From GCA-2697345 sp002697345 (GTDB taxonomy: Bacteria > Pseudomonadota > Alphaproteobacteria > Rhodobacterales > Rhodobacteraceae), in assembly GCA_943787605.1 (NCBI GenBank), contig CALSNB010000001.1, positions 1,426,001-1,490,000 on the forward strand: 64,000 nt of DNA, given 5' to 3'. The notes under the pieces were generated by a model. It was not told the origin of the DNA, did not search any database, and saw only the letters and a list, made by a program, of their open reading frames with translations. The translations under genes and the position numbers were made by a program. Shown here one piece after another: positions 37,481 through 46,361 of this stretch (within the stretch, counting starts at the first letter, position 1; each line of letters starts with the position of its first letter).

Positions 37481-38677
37481 CTAAAAAGTTTTAAAGTTTC
37501 CCTCCAAAACTGATGCCGAGGTAAACATGGGGGAATGACTAAAGGCAGACTTTGTTATTTCAAAATTTGGAAAATGTGAGCACATAAATGCAATTACTTC
37601 CTCAATTTCTATTGTTACTGCAAAACGTCCAATACATGAAAAAATACCTCCCCCAAAATTCAAGTGTGTTGGTTTATCCGGGCGGTTTATATCAAAATTT
37701 TCAGGTTCTGGAAAATAGTTAGGATTCCAGTGTGCTGCACCAATATTTGGAAACACTGCTTCACCTTTTGGTATTAGATATCCATCTAAATTTACATTTT
37801 CTAGTGTTTCTCTCGAGGTAGAAAGAGAGCGGGGGTGATATCTCATAACTTCACGCAAAGCTTGTGGAATTAACGAGTTATCTTGACCTAATTTTTTCCA
37901 AATTTCAGGCCTGGAAGATAACTCAATTATAGCTATTGCAATCTGATGAGAAGAGTTGTCTGTGTTTGCCTCCGCAAGCTTAACAACCCAATTTCGTAAT
38001 TCTGAAGGAGTTAGGTACCCTTCGTCAGTTGCTTTAATCAGATCTGACAATAAATCATCTCCTAAATTTTTACGAGAGTACTCTATTCTTTTATCTACAT
38101 AATCTAATAGTGCCTCGAAACCTGCAGATACCTCTTTCGCTGTTGAAGGATCTCTAGTGTGAACTTGTTGGACTATATGGGAGGTTCGAGAAACAAACTC
38201 TGCATCTTCCTGGGGCGCATTCACCCAATAGCAGTAAACCTTCGAAGGTATCTGGTCACATAGGTGTTTTATAAGATCAACATTCTGATTTTTTGGAATA
38301 CCATTAAACGTATTTTTTACCACATTTTTTATATCTATCCGAAATCTTTCAGACCCACTTGGTCCCATTAATTGAGTTAATGGAATCCTTAACCGCCTTC
38401 TAGTTTCTCCTCGGTCATGAAAAGAAATAGAGTTTTTCTTATAACTTAATGCGGGACCCTCAGACATACCAAGAACCTTCATTAACTTTGGGTGACCAGT
38501 ACCAAACCTTCGATCTAAAATTGTTTCTCGACAAAGGTCATAATCTAGTATTTCGACACCTCTTTTACTACGTCCAACCTTAAACTTTTGTGCATAAGAA
38601 GCTAAAGTTTTCAACGGTTCTTTGAGGTACTCAGAGGATCTAAAGTCAATCTCTGGTAATTCCAGTATTGTTTTCAT
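37481..38677 (-). CDS. Cytochrome P450
   Basis: This is a soluble bacterial P450 of 398 residues. The haem-binding loop NFGGGIFSCIGRFA carries C348, and the ExxR pair is in LREVMRYHP. The I-helix oxygen-activation segment reads AEANTDNSS, in contrast to the usual AGxD/ET, so the acid-threonine pair is altered or inverted. No dedicated ferredoxin or reductase is adjacent, except the Rieske ferredoxin at 40931. The substrate is unknown; the neighbourhood suggests oxidation of a small nitrogen compound or fatty compound. Confidence 0.92.
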   Translation of the reverse strand: MKTILELPEIDFRSSEYLKEPLKTLASYAQKFKVGRSKRGVEILDYDLCRETILDRRFGTGHPKLMKVLGMSEGPALSYKKNSISFHDRGETRRRLRIPLTQLMGPSGSERFRIDIKNVVKNTFNGIPKNQNVDLIKHLCDQIPSKVYCYWVNAPQEDAEFVSRTSHIVQQVHTRDPSTAKEVSAGFEALLDYVDKRIEYSRKNLGDDLLSDLIKATDEGYLTPSELRNWVVKLAEANTDNSSHQIAIAIIELSSRPEIWKKLGQDNSLIPQALREVMRYHPRSLSTSRETLENVNLDGYLIPKGEAVFPNIGAAHWNPNYFPEPENFDINRPDKPTHLNFGGGIFSCIGRFAVTIEIEEVIAFMCSHFPNFEITKSAFSHSPMFTSASVLEGNFKTF

Positions 38678-38921
38678 AGTATAGCATTTCCAAGTAAAAA
38701 CTGTTTAATATAAAAACAACAAATCACAACAAACAAACAATGAAAAGCCTATATTAAAAAATTGTAAAAGCTAGTAAATAAGCTGTAAGCTTACTTTTAT
38801 AAAAGTTTAAAAACACTCTTATTTCAGGCAACGTTTAATAAGTAATAATACTAGCTTCCAAGTGATACTAATATAATGTCAACCTTAATTTTGAAACGAT
38901 ACTTTTGAGGGATAACTCCAA

Positions 38922-39884
38922 ATGGAGAAAAAAATACAAATAGTATTAGTTCCAGGTTTCTCACACCTATCATTAGGTGCGATTTTAGAACCACTAAAAA
39001 CATTAAGTAAGTTATTCTCAGAAATACGTTTGGAAATTGAAATAATCAGTATTTCAGATAGGTCTGTAGAATCCTCATCAGGAATTTCTGTTAACTGCCC
39101 AATACTACTAAACGAATGCCTAACTTCTCTAAGCAGTAAAAATCGAACTAATGCATTATTTCTATGTTGTGGGTTACGTATGCCGTATAAGTTACAGGCT
39201 GATCTAAAAAAATTATTACGAACCTGCAGTAGGTTTAACGTTCCTATATTCGGGGTAGGTTGTGCAGGGTGGAAAATGGCTGATGCTGGGATACTGGAAA
39301 ACAGATCAGCAACTGTCCATTGGTCTACGCTTGCAGCTTTTTCTGAAAGAAACCAGTATGTAAAAACAGTAGATGCACTATATGTAGAAAGCAACTGCGT
39401 TACCACTAGCCCTGGTGAAGCTGCAACCTTAGATATGGTTATCGAGTTTATAAAAAAAGAATTTTCGTCACAGTATGCCAACCTTGTGTGCGATCATCTA
39501 ATGATTTCCTATACAAGAAGAGGTGATCTTGAACAGCCAAAAAGCAATGCTCAAAGATTAAGAGATGTACCCTTTACCCTTCAAAAAGCTATAGCTCTAA
39601 TGACAAAAAATATTGAAACCCCATTAACAATAAAAGAGGTTTCAAAGTTATCTTATTTGTCATTACGACAGTTAGAGCGTCTATTCTCTAAGCATCTCAA
39701 GCTGTCTCCCAAGAAATACTACTTAAAAATCAGATTGCTTCACGGTCGCCAACTAATAGAGCAAACCTCCATGTCTATACTAGACATATCCATCGCTAGT
39801 GGTTTTTCTACCCGAAGAGCGTTTTCAAAATCCTATCTAAAGGAATATGATTTCTTGCCATCTCATACAAGAAGGACGCCCTAA
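38922..39884 (+). CDS. GlxA/GbdR-type AraC-family transcriptional regulator
   Basis: This is an AraC regulator with an N-terminal DJ-1/PfpI-like amidase-fold domain. FSHLSLGAILEPL starts the sensor fold, and GVGCAGWKMADAGIL and TVHWSTLAAFSER are the GlxA signatures; the C-terminal double helix-turn-helix is at about residues 215-315 (IKEVSKLSYLSLRQLERLF, ILDISIASGFSTRRAFSK). Relatives sense betaine, dimethylglycine or carnitine and activate demethylation genes including sarcosine oxidase. It is divergent from P450 and lies directly upstream of the MocD-like gene. It is the only AraC-type regulator in the window and the candidate for the 46-bp direct-repeat sites. Confidence 0.9.
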   Translation: MEKKIQIVLVPGFSHLSLGAILEPLKTLSKLFSEIRLEIEIISISDRSVESSSGISVNCPILLNECLTSLSSKNRTNALFLCCGLRMPYKLQADLKKLLRTCSRFNVPIFGVGCAGWKMADAGILENRSATVHWSTLAAFSERNQYVKTVDALYVESNCVTTSPGEAATLDMVIEFIKKEFSSQYANLVCDHLMISYTRRGDLEQPKSNAQRLRDVPFTLQKAIALMTKNIETPLTIKEVSKLSYLSLRQLERLFSKHLKLSPKKYYLKIRLLHGRQLIEQTSMSILDISIASGFSTRRAFSKSYLKEYDFLPSHTRRTP

Positions 39885-39968
39885 ATCACTTGCTTGTTAA
39901 ACTTTCGAGTATTAATATTAGATTATTATTTACGCACATAATAAAATAAAAAAAGGTAGATCAATGCA

Positions 39969-40934
39969 ATGACCTATGAAGTAAAAACACCTATAACCCA
40001 AGCAATGAAAGAAGGTGTAATAACTCGTAAAGAGTTAAAAGAGCTTATGAAAAGGTCTGATAAACCTGCTTTTATACGATTGTTTATTTGGGTAACCTTA
40101 CTTTCCTTAACAAGTTATTTAATATTTCTTACTTACGAAACTTGGTATGTTTTTCCAGCAATGTTTATACACGGCATCGTTTTAGTTCATCATTTTTCGC
40201 TTCAACACGAGTGTTGCCATTACACTGCTTTTAAAACAAGAAAACTAAATGATATTTTGGGACACATCTGTGGCTTATCAATTATATTACCAAATCAGCA
40301 CTTTCGTTATGAACACTGTGATCATCACACATACACCCAACTAAAAGGTCAAGATCCAGAACTAATAGAACTACCCATTTCAGTATATAAATACCTTTGG
40401 TATATTTCATCCATACCTTACTGGAAAAACAAGTTTTCAGAAATTTTTCGACATGTGTGCGGTCAGATCAGTGAAGAAGAGAAACATTTTATACCCAAGC
40501 AAGAATATCTAACTGTTTTTAAAGAAGCTCGAATAATGGTCACTATTTATTCGATAATTTTTATTGGATGCATATTAACTAATAACTGGACACCTTTTTG
40601 GTACTGGTTGTTACCTTTGTTTATGGGCGAACCTGTTATGCGAGCGATCCGTTTAACTGAGCATGTAGGGCGACCTAATACTGATGATCTAAAGGAAAAC
40701 ACACGAAGTAGCCTTATTTCTTTTCCTATGAGGTTCCTTTCCTGGAATATGAACTTTCATGCTGAACACCACTACGCATCTTCGATACCCTTTCATGCAC
40801 TTCCAAAACTGCATAAGAAGTTAAAAGGATTTGTGTACATAGAAAAGCGAGGATATCTTGGCGCTCATATTGATATTATATCTCAATTAATTGGTCGTAA
40901 GCCTCGTAGCGACGTGGAAGTAACAAAAAGTTGA
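39969..40934 (+). CDS. Membrane fatty-acid-desaturase-like oxygenase (MocD-like)
   Basis: This is a di-iron membrane oxygenase of 321 residues. Three histidine boxes are visible: HHFSLQHECCHYTAF, HCDHH, and HAEHH after NMNFHA; a further EH occurs in LTEHVGR. Four or more hydrophobic segments flank them. The protein is paired with the overlapping Rieske ferredoxin gene, as in the rhizopine-catabolism pair MocD-MocE. Substrate is not established; it need not be a lipid. AGGT precedes the ATG. It follows the GlxA regulator by 84 bp. Confidence 0.83.
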   Translation: MTYEVKTPITQAMKEGVITRKELKELMKRSDKPAFIRLFIWVTLLSLTSYLIFLTYETWYVFPAMFIHGIVLVHHFSLQHECCHYTAFKTRKLNDILGHICGLSIILPNQHFRYEHCDHHTYTQLKGQDPELIELPISVYKYLWYISSIPYWKNKFSEIFRHVCGQISEEEKHFIPKQEYLTVFKEARIMVTIYSIIFIGCILTNNWTPFWYWLLPLFMGEPVMRAIRLTEHVGRPNTDDLKENTRSSLISFPMRFLSWNMNFHAEHHYASSIPFHALPKLHKKLKGFVYIEKRGYLGAHIDIISQLIGRKPRSDVEVTKS

Positions 40935-41251
40935 CTCGAAAAAGTAAATCTTGGCAGAACTTAATTAATGTAAGTGACCTAGAGGTGAGGGATGTTACTC
41001 CAGTAACTTTTGGTACCAGGGAGTTTGCAGTATTTGATGCAGAGGACGGTATTTTTGTTAGCCTGTCTAGGTGCACTCACGGAGCAGCAAACTTATGTGA
41101 CGGATACTTCGATGGAGCATATATAGAATGTCCTTTACATCAAGGTCTGTTCGATGTCCGAACAGGAGAAGCAAAAGCTGCACCTGCTCGCGTTCCTTTA
41201 AGAATGATAAATTGCAGAGTTATAGATAAGGTTGTTCAGATTTATATTTGA
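40931..41251 (+). CDS. Rieske 2Fe-2S ferredoxin (MocE-like)
   Basis: The 106-residue soluble ferredoxin has the Rieske cluster CTHGAANLCDG and CPLHQGLFDVRTG (CxH then CxxH). The start is TTG at 40931, overlapping the TGA of the upstream oxygenase by four bases, so translation is coupled. It should donate electrons to the membrane oxygenase and possibly to P450. No ferredoxin reductase is present nearby. Its 3' end overlaps the convergent MATE gene by 10 bp. Confidence 0.88.
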   Translation: MTRKSKSWQNLINVSDLEVRDVTPVTFGTREFAVFDAEDGIFVSLSRCTHGAANLCDGYFDGAYIECPLHQGLFDVRTGEAKAAPARVPLRMINCRVIDKVVQIYI

Positions 41252-42621
41252 CTTTTTTGCCAGAGGCCGCCGATTTCTTTATTAGCAACTTTATAAGCAA
41301 TAAATATTGAAAGCATCCATCCAAAAAAAACACTCACCCCAGCTCCAACCCAAACCCCCCATACATCACACCCTAAAACACCTATAAATATCCATATAAA
41401 AAAAGCATTTAGTAAACCTTGCCTAAAAAGGCCAATCCAAAAAATGCTAGCAGGTCGTTTAACGCCTTGTAAAAAGGAATTAATAGAAAAAAGTATTGCA
41501 TATAATGGCAGAATTAATCCATCAATTCTAAGATAACTCACTCCAACACTGATAACCTCCGAGCTGGGCGTAAAAACCTTTAATACACTAGAACCAAAAA
41601 CCCAAATAATTGGATAAACTATTATCATCGTTACAAACCCAGCTGAACAACAGTAATAAAGAGCTAACCTCACACGTTGGAAATTCTTTGCGCCATAGTT
41701 TTGCGCAACAATCGGAAGAAGGGCCTGTGTCATTCCCAAAATAGGTAATAATAAAAGCTGTTCTATTCTTAAACCTATATTATATCCGGCTAAAGCATTC
41801 GGTCCAAACCCCTTCAATGCAAACTGAACAACGAGACTGCCAATTATAACCATTTGAAAGGACATACACCCAGGGATCATCTGTTTGATAATTTCATAGT
41901 TGCCTCGAAAATTTGTTAGAGACACTTTCCAAGTTAAGTGTAATCCAAGAGCTGAGCGTTTCACTTGTATAAGCAAAAAAACCATCACCAAATTCTGACA
42001 AATAACGACAGATAGGGAAATTCCATCAAAACCAATTCCTAACCATAAGTTAGGTACTCCAAAAATGAGAATTGGCGTAATAATTATAATTAAGAAAAAA
42101 GCGCCTATTAATGCGCGTTGCATAGATACACTGTCACCCTGGGCCTGTAGCGCACCGTTGCAGGTATAAGAAATTAAAAATGCTGGTAACGCACTTAACA
42201 ATATCAAAAAATATCGAACACTATATTCTCGATATGACCCTACCTCTGACACTAAATTTATTACCAATGGTCCGCATATAATACCAAACACTATTAGAAT
42301 GATCGAAATAACAACAGCTAAACTTATTCCCTTGGTAATAAGTAACTTTGCTTCATTAATTTTTCTCTCACCTAGAGCGTTACCCACCAAACCTGCCATA
42401 GCAGCGTTTAATCCAAAACCAAAAGCAATTAGAAAAAAATATACTAAATGGCCTATCCCAATTCCAGCTTGTGCATTTGTTGATAGCTTACCAGCAAAAT
42501 ATATTCCTGCCATATTATATAGTGTATAAAAAACCATGCCTATTGCCATGGGTATTGCAAGTCTGTAAAAATGCCCTGGGATCGAACCTACGGTCAAATC
42601 AGACTTAACTTTATCAACCAT
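41242..42621 (-). CDS. MATE family efflux transporter
   Basis: The 459-residue membrane protein has about twelve helices in two related halves, typical of cation/drug antiporters (MATE). MAIGMVFYTLYNMAGIYFAGKL at the start, NAAMAGLVGNALGERK, and ALLPIVAQNYGAKNFQRVRLA in the second half are family features. Its start lies eight bases after the Rieske oxygenase stop, so it belongs to the transporter-oxygenase operon and may export an intermediate or toxic product. The substrate is not known. Confidence 0.9.
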   Translation of the reverse strand: MVDKVKSDLTVGSIPGHFYRLAIPMAIGMVFYTLYNMAGIYFAGKLSTNAQAGIGIGHLVYFFLIAFGFGLNAAMAGLVGNALGERKINEAKLLITKGISLAVVISIILIVFGIICGPLVINLVSEVGSYREYSVRYFLILLSALPAFLISYTCNGALQAQGDSVSMQRALIGAFFLIIIITPILIFGVPNLWLGIGFDGISLSVVICQNLVMVFLLIQVKRSALGLHLTWKVSLTNFRGNYEIIKQMIPGCMSFQMVIIGSLVVQFALKGFGPNALAGYNIGLRIEQLLLLPILGMTQALLPIVAQNYGAKNFQRVRLALYYCCSAGFVTMIIVYPIIWVFGSSVLKVFTPSSEVISVGVSYLRIDGLILPLYAILFSINSFLQGVKRPASIFWIGLFRQGLLNAFFIWIFIGVLGCDVWGVWVGAGVSVFFGWMLSIFIAYKVANKEIGGLWQKSQI

Positions 42622-42629
42622 GTTTTTGA

Positions 42630-43661
42630 TTATTTATTATTTTGATTTTCTTCATCAATCAGTCGCCTAAGCATCAATCTAAATTGCTTTGCTCCAGCAT
42701 CTAAACCAAGATCAATATTAGCTGTCTTTTTGTCTTTCATACCCGAATGAACATGTTCTAATATACTTCTATCTTCTTCAAAAGCTAGCCTAGCACCCGC
42801 ATTCATCTTGTCCGAAATAACCTTATCTTCTGGATCGGTATTTCTGTGTTGAAACCAAAAATATCGAGTATTATCTTCATCGATCGGTGTCATAAAATTA
42901 TAAGATATATTAATGTAAGTTAAATCAGTTATAGGTTTTTTATTTCCTCCAGTTCCAGCTGGCGTATATATTGACTTATTTAATGCTATCGCTGGAATAC
43001 ACATTTCATAATGCTGCAAACGATCACTTTTCCCTTTAAACTTAACTAAACCAGCGTAATATGGTGACGGCATATTGCCATTTATCCAACGAGACACAAC
43101 AACACCTCTATCTGTCTTCTCAAGTTCAAGAGGTTGATCATCTGTACCAGCCCCTGCAAAAGAAGTTACATGAACCCATGCGACATGGCTGGGATCAAGT
43201 AAATTGTCACAAACCCACAAATAATTACACTCTATATCTAAAACACCCCCATCAGTGTACCCCCACGAAGGGTCTTCAAAGTTTTCAATAGGAAAAATTA
43301 AATCTGGATTTGCTAAATCTGGATCTCCCATCCATATCCATAGAAGACGATATCGATCTTGCACAGGGTAAGACTTAACTACTGCTCGTCGCGGAATTTG
43401 ATCAGGTTGGGTCGGGGCAGACACACATTGTCCAAGACAATTAAATGTTAATCCATGATAACCACAAATTACCGAATCTCCCTCAAGCTTTCCCTCTGAA
43501 AGTGGTAACTTTCTGTGTGGACAAGCATTTTCTAATGCTACAGGCACACCATCATTTCGACGATAAATAACGATCTCTTCTTCCAAAAACCTTTCTGCAA
43601 CCAACGTGCGGCCGTAATCTTTACTCCAACCAGCTACATACCAACAATTTTTTAAATACAT
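42630..43661 (-). CDS. Rieske-type non-haem iron oxygenase (VanA-like demethylase)
   Basis: This is an aromatic-ring or O/N-demethylating oxygenase of 343 residues. The Rieske cluster is ACPHRKLPLSEG and CGYHGLTFNCLG (about residues 47-85), and mononuclear iron ligands are in DNLLDPSHVAWVH (about 155-167). The length and layout match vanillate O-demethylase alpha subunits (PobA/VanA group). A VanB-type reductase is not seen in the window. It is co-operonic with the amino acid ABC transporter upstream (34-bp gap), so an imported methylated amine or amino acid is a plausible substrate. Confidence 0.88.
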   Translation of the reverse strand: MYLKNCWYVAGWSKDYGRTLVAERFLEEEIVIYRRNDGVPVALENACPHRKLPLSEGKLEGDSVICGYHGLTFNCLGQCVSAPTQPDQIPRRAVVKSYPVQDRYRLLWIWMGDPDLANPDLIFPIENFEDPSWGYTDGGVLDIECNYLWVCDNLLDPSHVAWVHVTSFAGAGTDDQPLELEKTDRGVVVSRWINGNMPSPYYAGLVKFKGKSDRLQHYEMCIPAIALNKSIYTPAGTGGNKKPITDLTYINISYNFMTPIDEDNTRYFWFQHRNTDPEDKVISDKMNAGARLAFEEDRSILEHVHSGMKDKKTANIDLGLDAGAKQFRLMLRRLIDEENQNNK

Positions 43662-43695
43662 TTAACAACCTCAATATTTCTTTTAAAATTTTTAA

Positions 43696-44568
43696 CTATG
43701 TGCGTCGCTCTAACTTGGTAAAAAATAATGAAAGTCCAAAGCAAATTACAAAATAAAATGCCGCTGTCGTTAACCAAGCTTCAAAGATCATATGTGTAGA
43801 TGAAACCAGCTCAGCAGTCTTATACGTCAACTCCTGTACCGATATAAGAGATATTATTGAACTATCTTTTATTAGAGTTATAAATTGATTGGCCATCGGA
43901 GGCATAATTTTCTTCATAGCTTGAGGTAAAACAATATACCGCATCTCTTGAAAACTACTCATCCCAATAGATCTAGCAGCTTCCCGTTGCCCTCGATCTA
44001 TTGATTGAATTCCTGCCCGAACTATTTCACCAACAAATGCGCTCTCAAAAAGAGCTAAAACTATTACACCTGAAACTAATGAAGGAAACCTTCGCATATC
44101 CCCGCAAAAGAACTCCCATATGTTATTATTTTCCATTTTAGCAATTTTATAGGACCAATTCTCAATACTTAACGCCTGTATTAGTTGTTCAGCTAAGAAA
44201 AAATAAAAAATAAATATAACGACTAAAGGGGGAATGTTTCTTAAAATTTCTAGATAAGTCCTAGCCAACATTCTTACTACAAGATTGTTAGAGCATCGTG
44301 CTATTCCTAATATCACTCCAAAAATTAATGCCAAAATACTAGCATAAATACTAACTCGGATCGTAATAATTAATCCCTGTAGTAAAACATTTGCAAACCA
44401 CTCTTCTCTACCCGTATGATATTTAAAAATATAGTTTGGGATTTTTTCCCATCGCCAGTGATAGTTTAAATTACCACTCATCTGTACAAATACGTAAGTA
44501 AAAAAAGCTATTACACATCCCAAGACTAAAAAGTCTAACCAATGTAGTTTTTTAAATAATTTTTCCAC
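43696..44568 (-). CDS. Polar amino acid ABC transporter permease (second)
   Basis: The protein is of the HisM/GltJ type, 290 residues with an extended N-terminal segment. The coupling motif EIVRAGIQSIDRGQREAARSIGM and the following LPQAMKKIMPPMANQFI are complete. It forms a heterodimer with the permease at 45513. The binding-protein gene precedes it, with a strong hairpin between, so this gene and those downstream may be made at lower level than the binding protein. Confidence 0.93.
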   Translation of the reverse strand: MEKLFKKLHWLDFLVLGCVIAFFTYVFVQMSGNLNYHWRWEKIPNYIFKYHTGREEWFANVLLQGLIITIRVSIYASILALIFGVILGIARCSNNLVVRMLARTYLEILRNIPPLVVIFIFYFFLAEQLIQALSIENWSYKIAKMENNNIWEFFCGDMRRFPSLVSGVIVLALFESAFVGEIVRAGIQSIDRGQREAARSIGMSSFQEMRYIVLPQAMKKIMPPMANQFITLIKDSSIISLISVQELTYKTAELVSSTHMIFEAWLTTAAFYFVICFGLSLFFTKLERRT

Positions 44569-44580
44569 AGATTTTCCAGC

Positions 44581-44609
44581 TAAAAATAGAGGGCTTTTAA
44601 AGCCCTCTA
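44581..44609 (-). terminator. Hairpin with trailing T run after the binding-protein gene
   Basis: The arms TAGAGGGCTTT (44599-44609 side on the coding strand) and AAAGCCCTCTA pair perfectly over 11 bp with a single central base. The coding strand continues TTTTTA, matching an intrinsic terminator or partial attenuator. It lies between the binding-protein stop and the second permease start inside one operon, a place where partial termination would raise binding-protein level over permease. Confidence 0.8.
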
Positions 44610-44630
44610 CTGTTTCATTTTTTCAAGTTA

Positions 44631-45461
44631 CTATTCGACTTGATCATGCCAAGCATCACCTCGGAACCAGTAGTCGTGGGTCTTCTTCAACCAACCAGTA
44701 TGATGATGTCTTCTGATCCAACTGTTAAAATATGCTAATCCATCTGGATCTGATTTTCTCATAGCGAAACCTTCTCCACCAGCATCGAATGCTATGTTAA
44801 ATGGAACATTTAAAGTTTCAGGGTTACGACGAGCATCTTGAGATGGTCCAGGCTCAGACGCCATAGTAGCATGAGCATTTCCATTTAAAACTTCTTGAGT
44901 AGAAGCACCGTCCTCATCAAACATCAATAACTTCGCTTTTGGAAATTTATTTTGTATAAATACGCACGGTGTAGCCCCTCTTCGACAAGTGAAAGTAACG
45001 TCTTCGCTATTATAATCTTCTAACGCCATCCCTTCTGTCATCGCTGTGTTTGCTAAAATTGTTAATCCCGAAAACGCGTACGGTTCTGAAAAGTTAACTG
45101 TCAAATTCCGCGCTGGTGTTACCGTCATTCCACTTATAATAACGTCAAACTTACCCGCGACTAGAGCTGGGATAATACCCGCCCATTTAGTGGGAACAAA
45201 CTCTACTTCTACACCCATATCGGCTGCAAGTTTTTTCCCCACGTCGGGCTCAAAACCAACCAAATCACCATTTTTATCTCTCATTGACCAAGGTACAAAT
45301 AGATCTAAACCAATCTTAATTACTCCACGCTTTTTTATGGTCTCAATAACACTTTCAGCACCAAGCTGTTGTGAGGTACCTGCAAAAGTCGCTTGAGAAA
45401 AGCTTATACTCGCTAAAGCAACAGCAAAAACCCCTCCTAGTAAACGTCTTGTGATATTCAT
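44631..45461 (-). CDS. Polar amino acid ABC transporter substrate-binding protein
   Basis: This is a periplasmic PAAT-type binding protein of 276 residues. The Sec signal ends near ATFA at about residue 27. GVIKIGLDLFVPWSMRDKNGDLVGFEPDVG, DVIISGMTVTPARNLTVNFSEPYAFSG and MASEPG are conserved. A probable disulphide is at TCRRGATPC. The residue usually binding the amino acid carboxylate is the arginine in TPARN. The side-chain preference cannot be read, but the operon suggests a methylated amino acid or pyridine-type zwitterion. Confidence 0.92.
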   Translation of the reverse strand: MNITRRLLGGVFAVALASISFSQATFAGTSQQLGAESVIETIKKRGVIKIGLDLFVPWSMRDKNGDLVGFEPDVGKKLAADMGVEVEFVPTKWAGIIPALVAGKFDVIISGMTVTPARNLTVNFSEPYAFSGLTILANTAMTEGMALEDYNSEDVTFTCRRGATPCVFIQNKFPKAKLLMFDEDGASTQEVLNGNAHATMASEPGPSQDARRNPETLNVPFNIAFDAGGEGFAMRKSDPDGLAYFNSWIRRHHHTGWLKKTHDYWFRGDAWHDQVE

Positions 45462-45512
45462 TTTATACTCCCTTTCTATTTTTTGAATTAATAACCACTA
45501 TTACATGATTAC

Positions 45513-46355
45513 TCAGTTTGTAACGGTATATCGCTTTTCCACTTGCGACGCCCCGATCGACAGGATCATTATAACAATCATATAAATGATTGCTATAGTG
45601 AACCAAATTTCAAAAGCCATATAGGTATCAGAAATAATATTTTGACCTAATGTCGTTAATTCAGCAACTGCAATTACACTAACAATAGCTGAGCTTTTTA
45701 CCATGTGAACTACTTCTCCCGTCATTGGTGGCAACATAAAACGGATAGATTGAGGTAATATAATATATCTATACATCTGAGGTTTACTCATACCAATTGA
45801 TTTTGCTGCCTCCCATTGGCCTTGGGCAACGGCGTTTATCCCAGCTCTCAAAATTTCTGAAATTAATGCTGAATGGTAAACAGCTAAGCATAGAATACTT
45901 GCCGTATAACGGTCGTATTTAAAAACTGGCCCTAAAACATAATAAAAAAGATAAACTAGAACTAACAGTGGGACATTTCGAACAAACTCTAAAAAGCAGA
46001 TAGCAACTTTTGTTCCTATTAGTAAACCAGAAAGCCTCAAAAGAGCTACCAGTAACCCAATTACCATGGCGAGTATAAAGGCCGTAAAAGACAATGTAAT
46101 TGTCTTCCAAAGACCCAACATCAATTCTCCAAACTGAAATCCATCTTCGGTATAAGTATATATATATTTTGGGATCTGGTACCATTGCCAGTTGTATCCC
46201 ATTGACTGTGCTCCAGTGAAAGATGAATAAAGAATAGCACTAACTATAAAACAATAGATAATGATAGATACGGGAGTAGAAGAAAAGAACCGATTAAGGG
46301 GTGGCGGCCGCCTTACAGGTAAACCTTGTAAAGATATAGAATCACTGAATTTCAT
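45513..46355 (-). CDS. Polar amino acid ABC transporter permease (first)
   Basis: A permease of 280 residues with SEILRAGINAVAQGQWEAAKSIGM (EAA coupling loop) followed by RYIILPQSIRFMLPPMTGEVV. It has a hydrophobic N-terminal anchor and about five membrane segments. It starts six bases after the ATPase stop and precedes the binding protein by 51 bp. Confidence 0.93.
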   Translation of the reverse strand: MKFSDSISLQGLPVRRPPPLNRFFSSTPVSIIIYCFIVSAILYSSFTGAQSMGYNWQWYQIPKYIYTYTEDGFQFGELMLGLWKTITLSFTAFILAMVIGLLVALLRLSGLLIGTKVAICFLEFVRNVPLLVLVYLFYYVLGPVFKYDRYTASILCLAVYHSALISEILRAGINAVAQGQWEAAKSIGMSKPQMYRYIILPQSIRFMLPPMTGEVVHMVKSSAIVSVIAVAELTTLGQNIISDTYMAFEIWFTIAIIYMIVIMILSIGASQVEKRYTVTN

Positions 46356-46361
46356 AAAGGT

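Noticed and set aside
45919..46185. Reverse frame of 88 codons inside the permease gene
   Set aside because: It is an alternative frame on the same strand within the conserved permease and has no independent start context.
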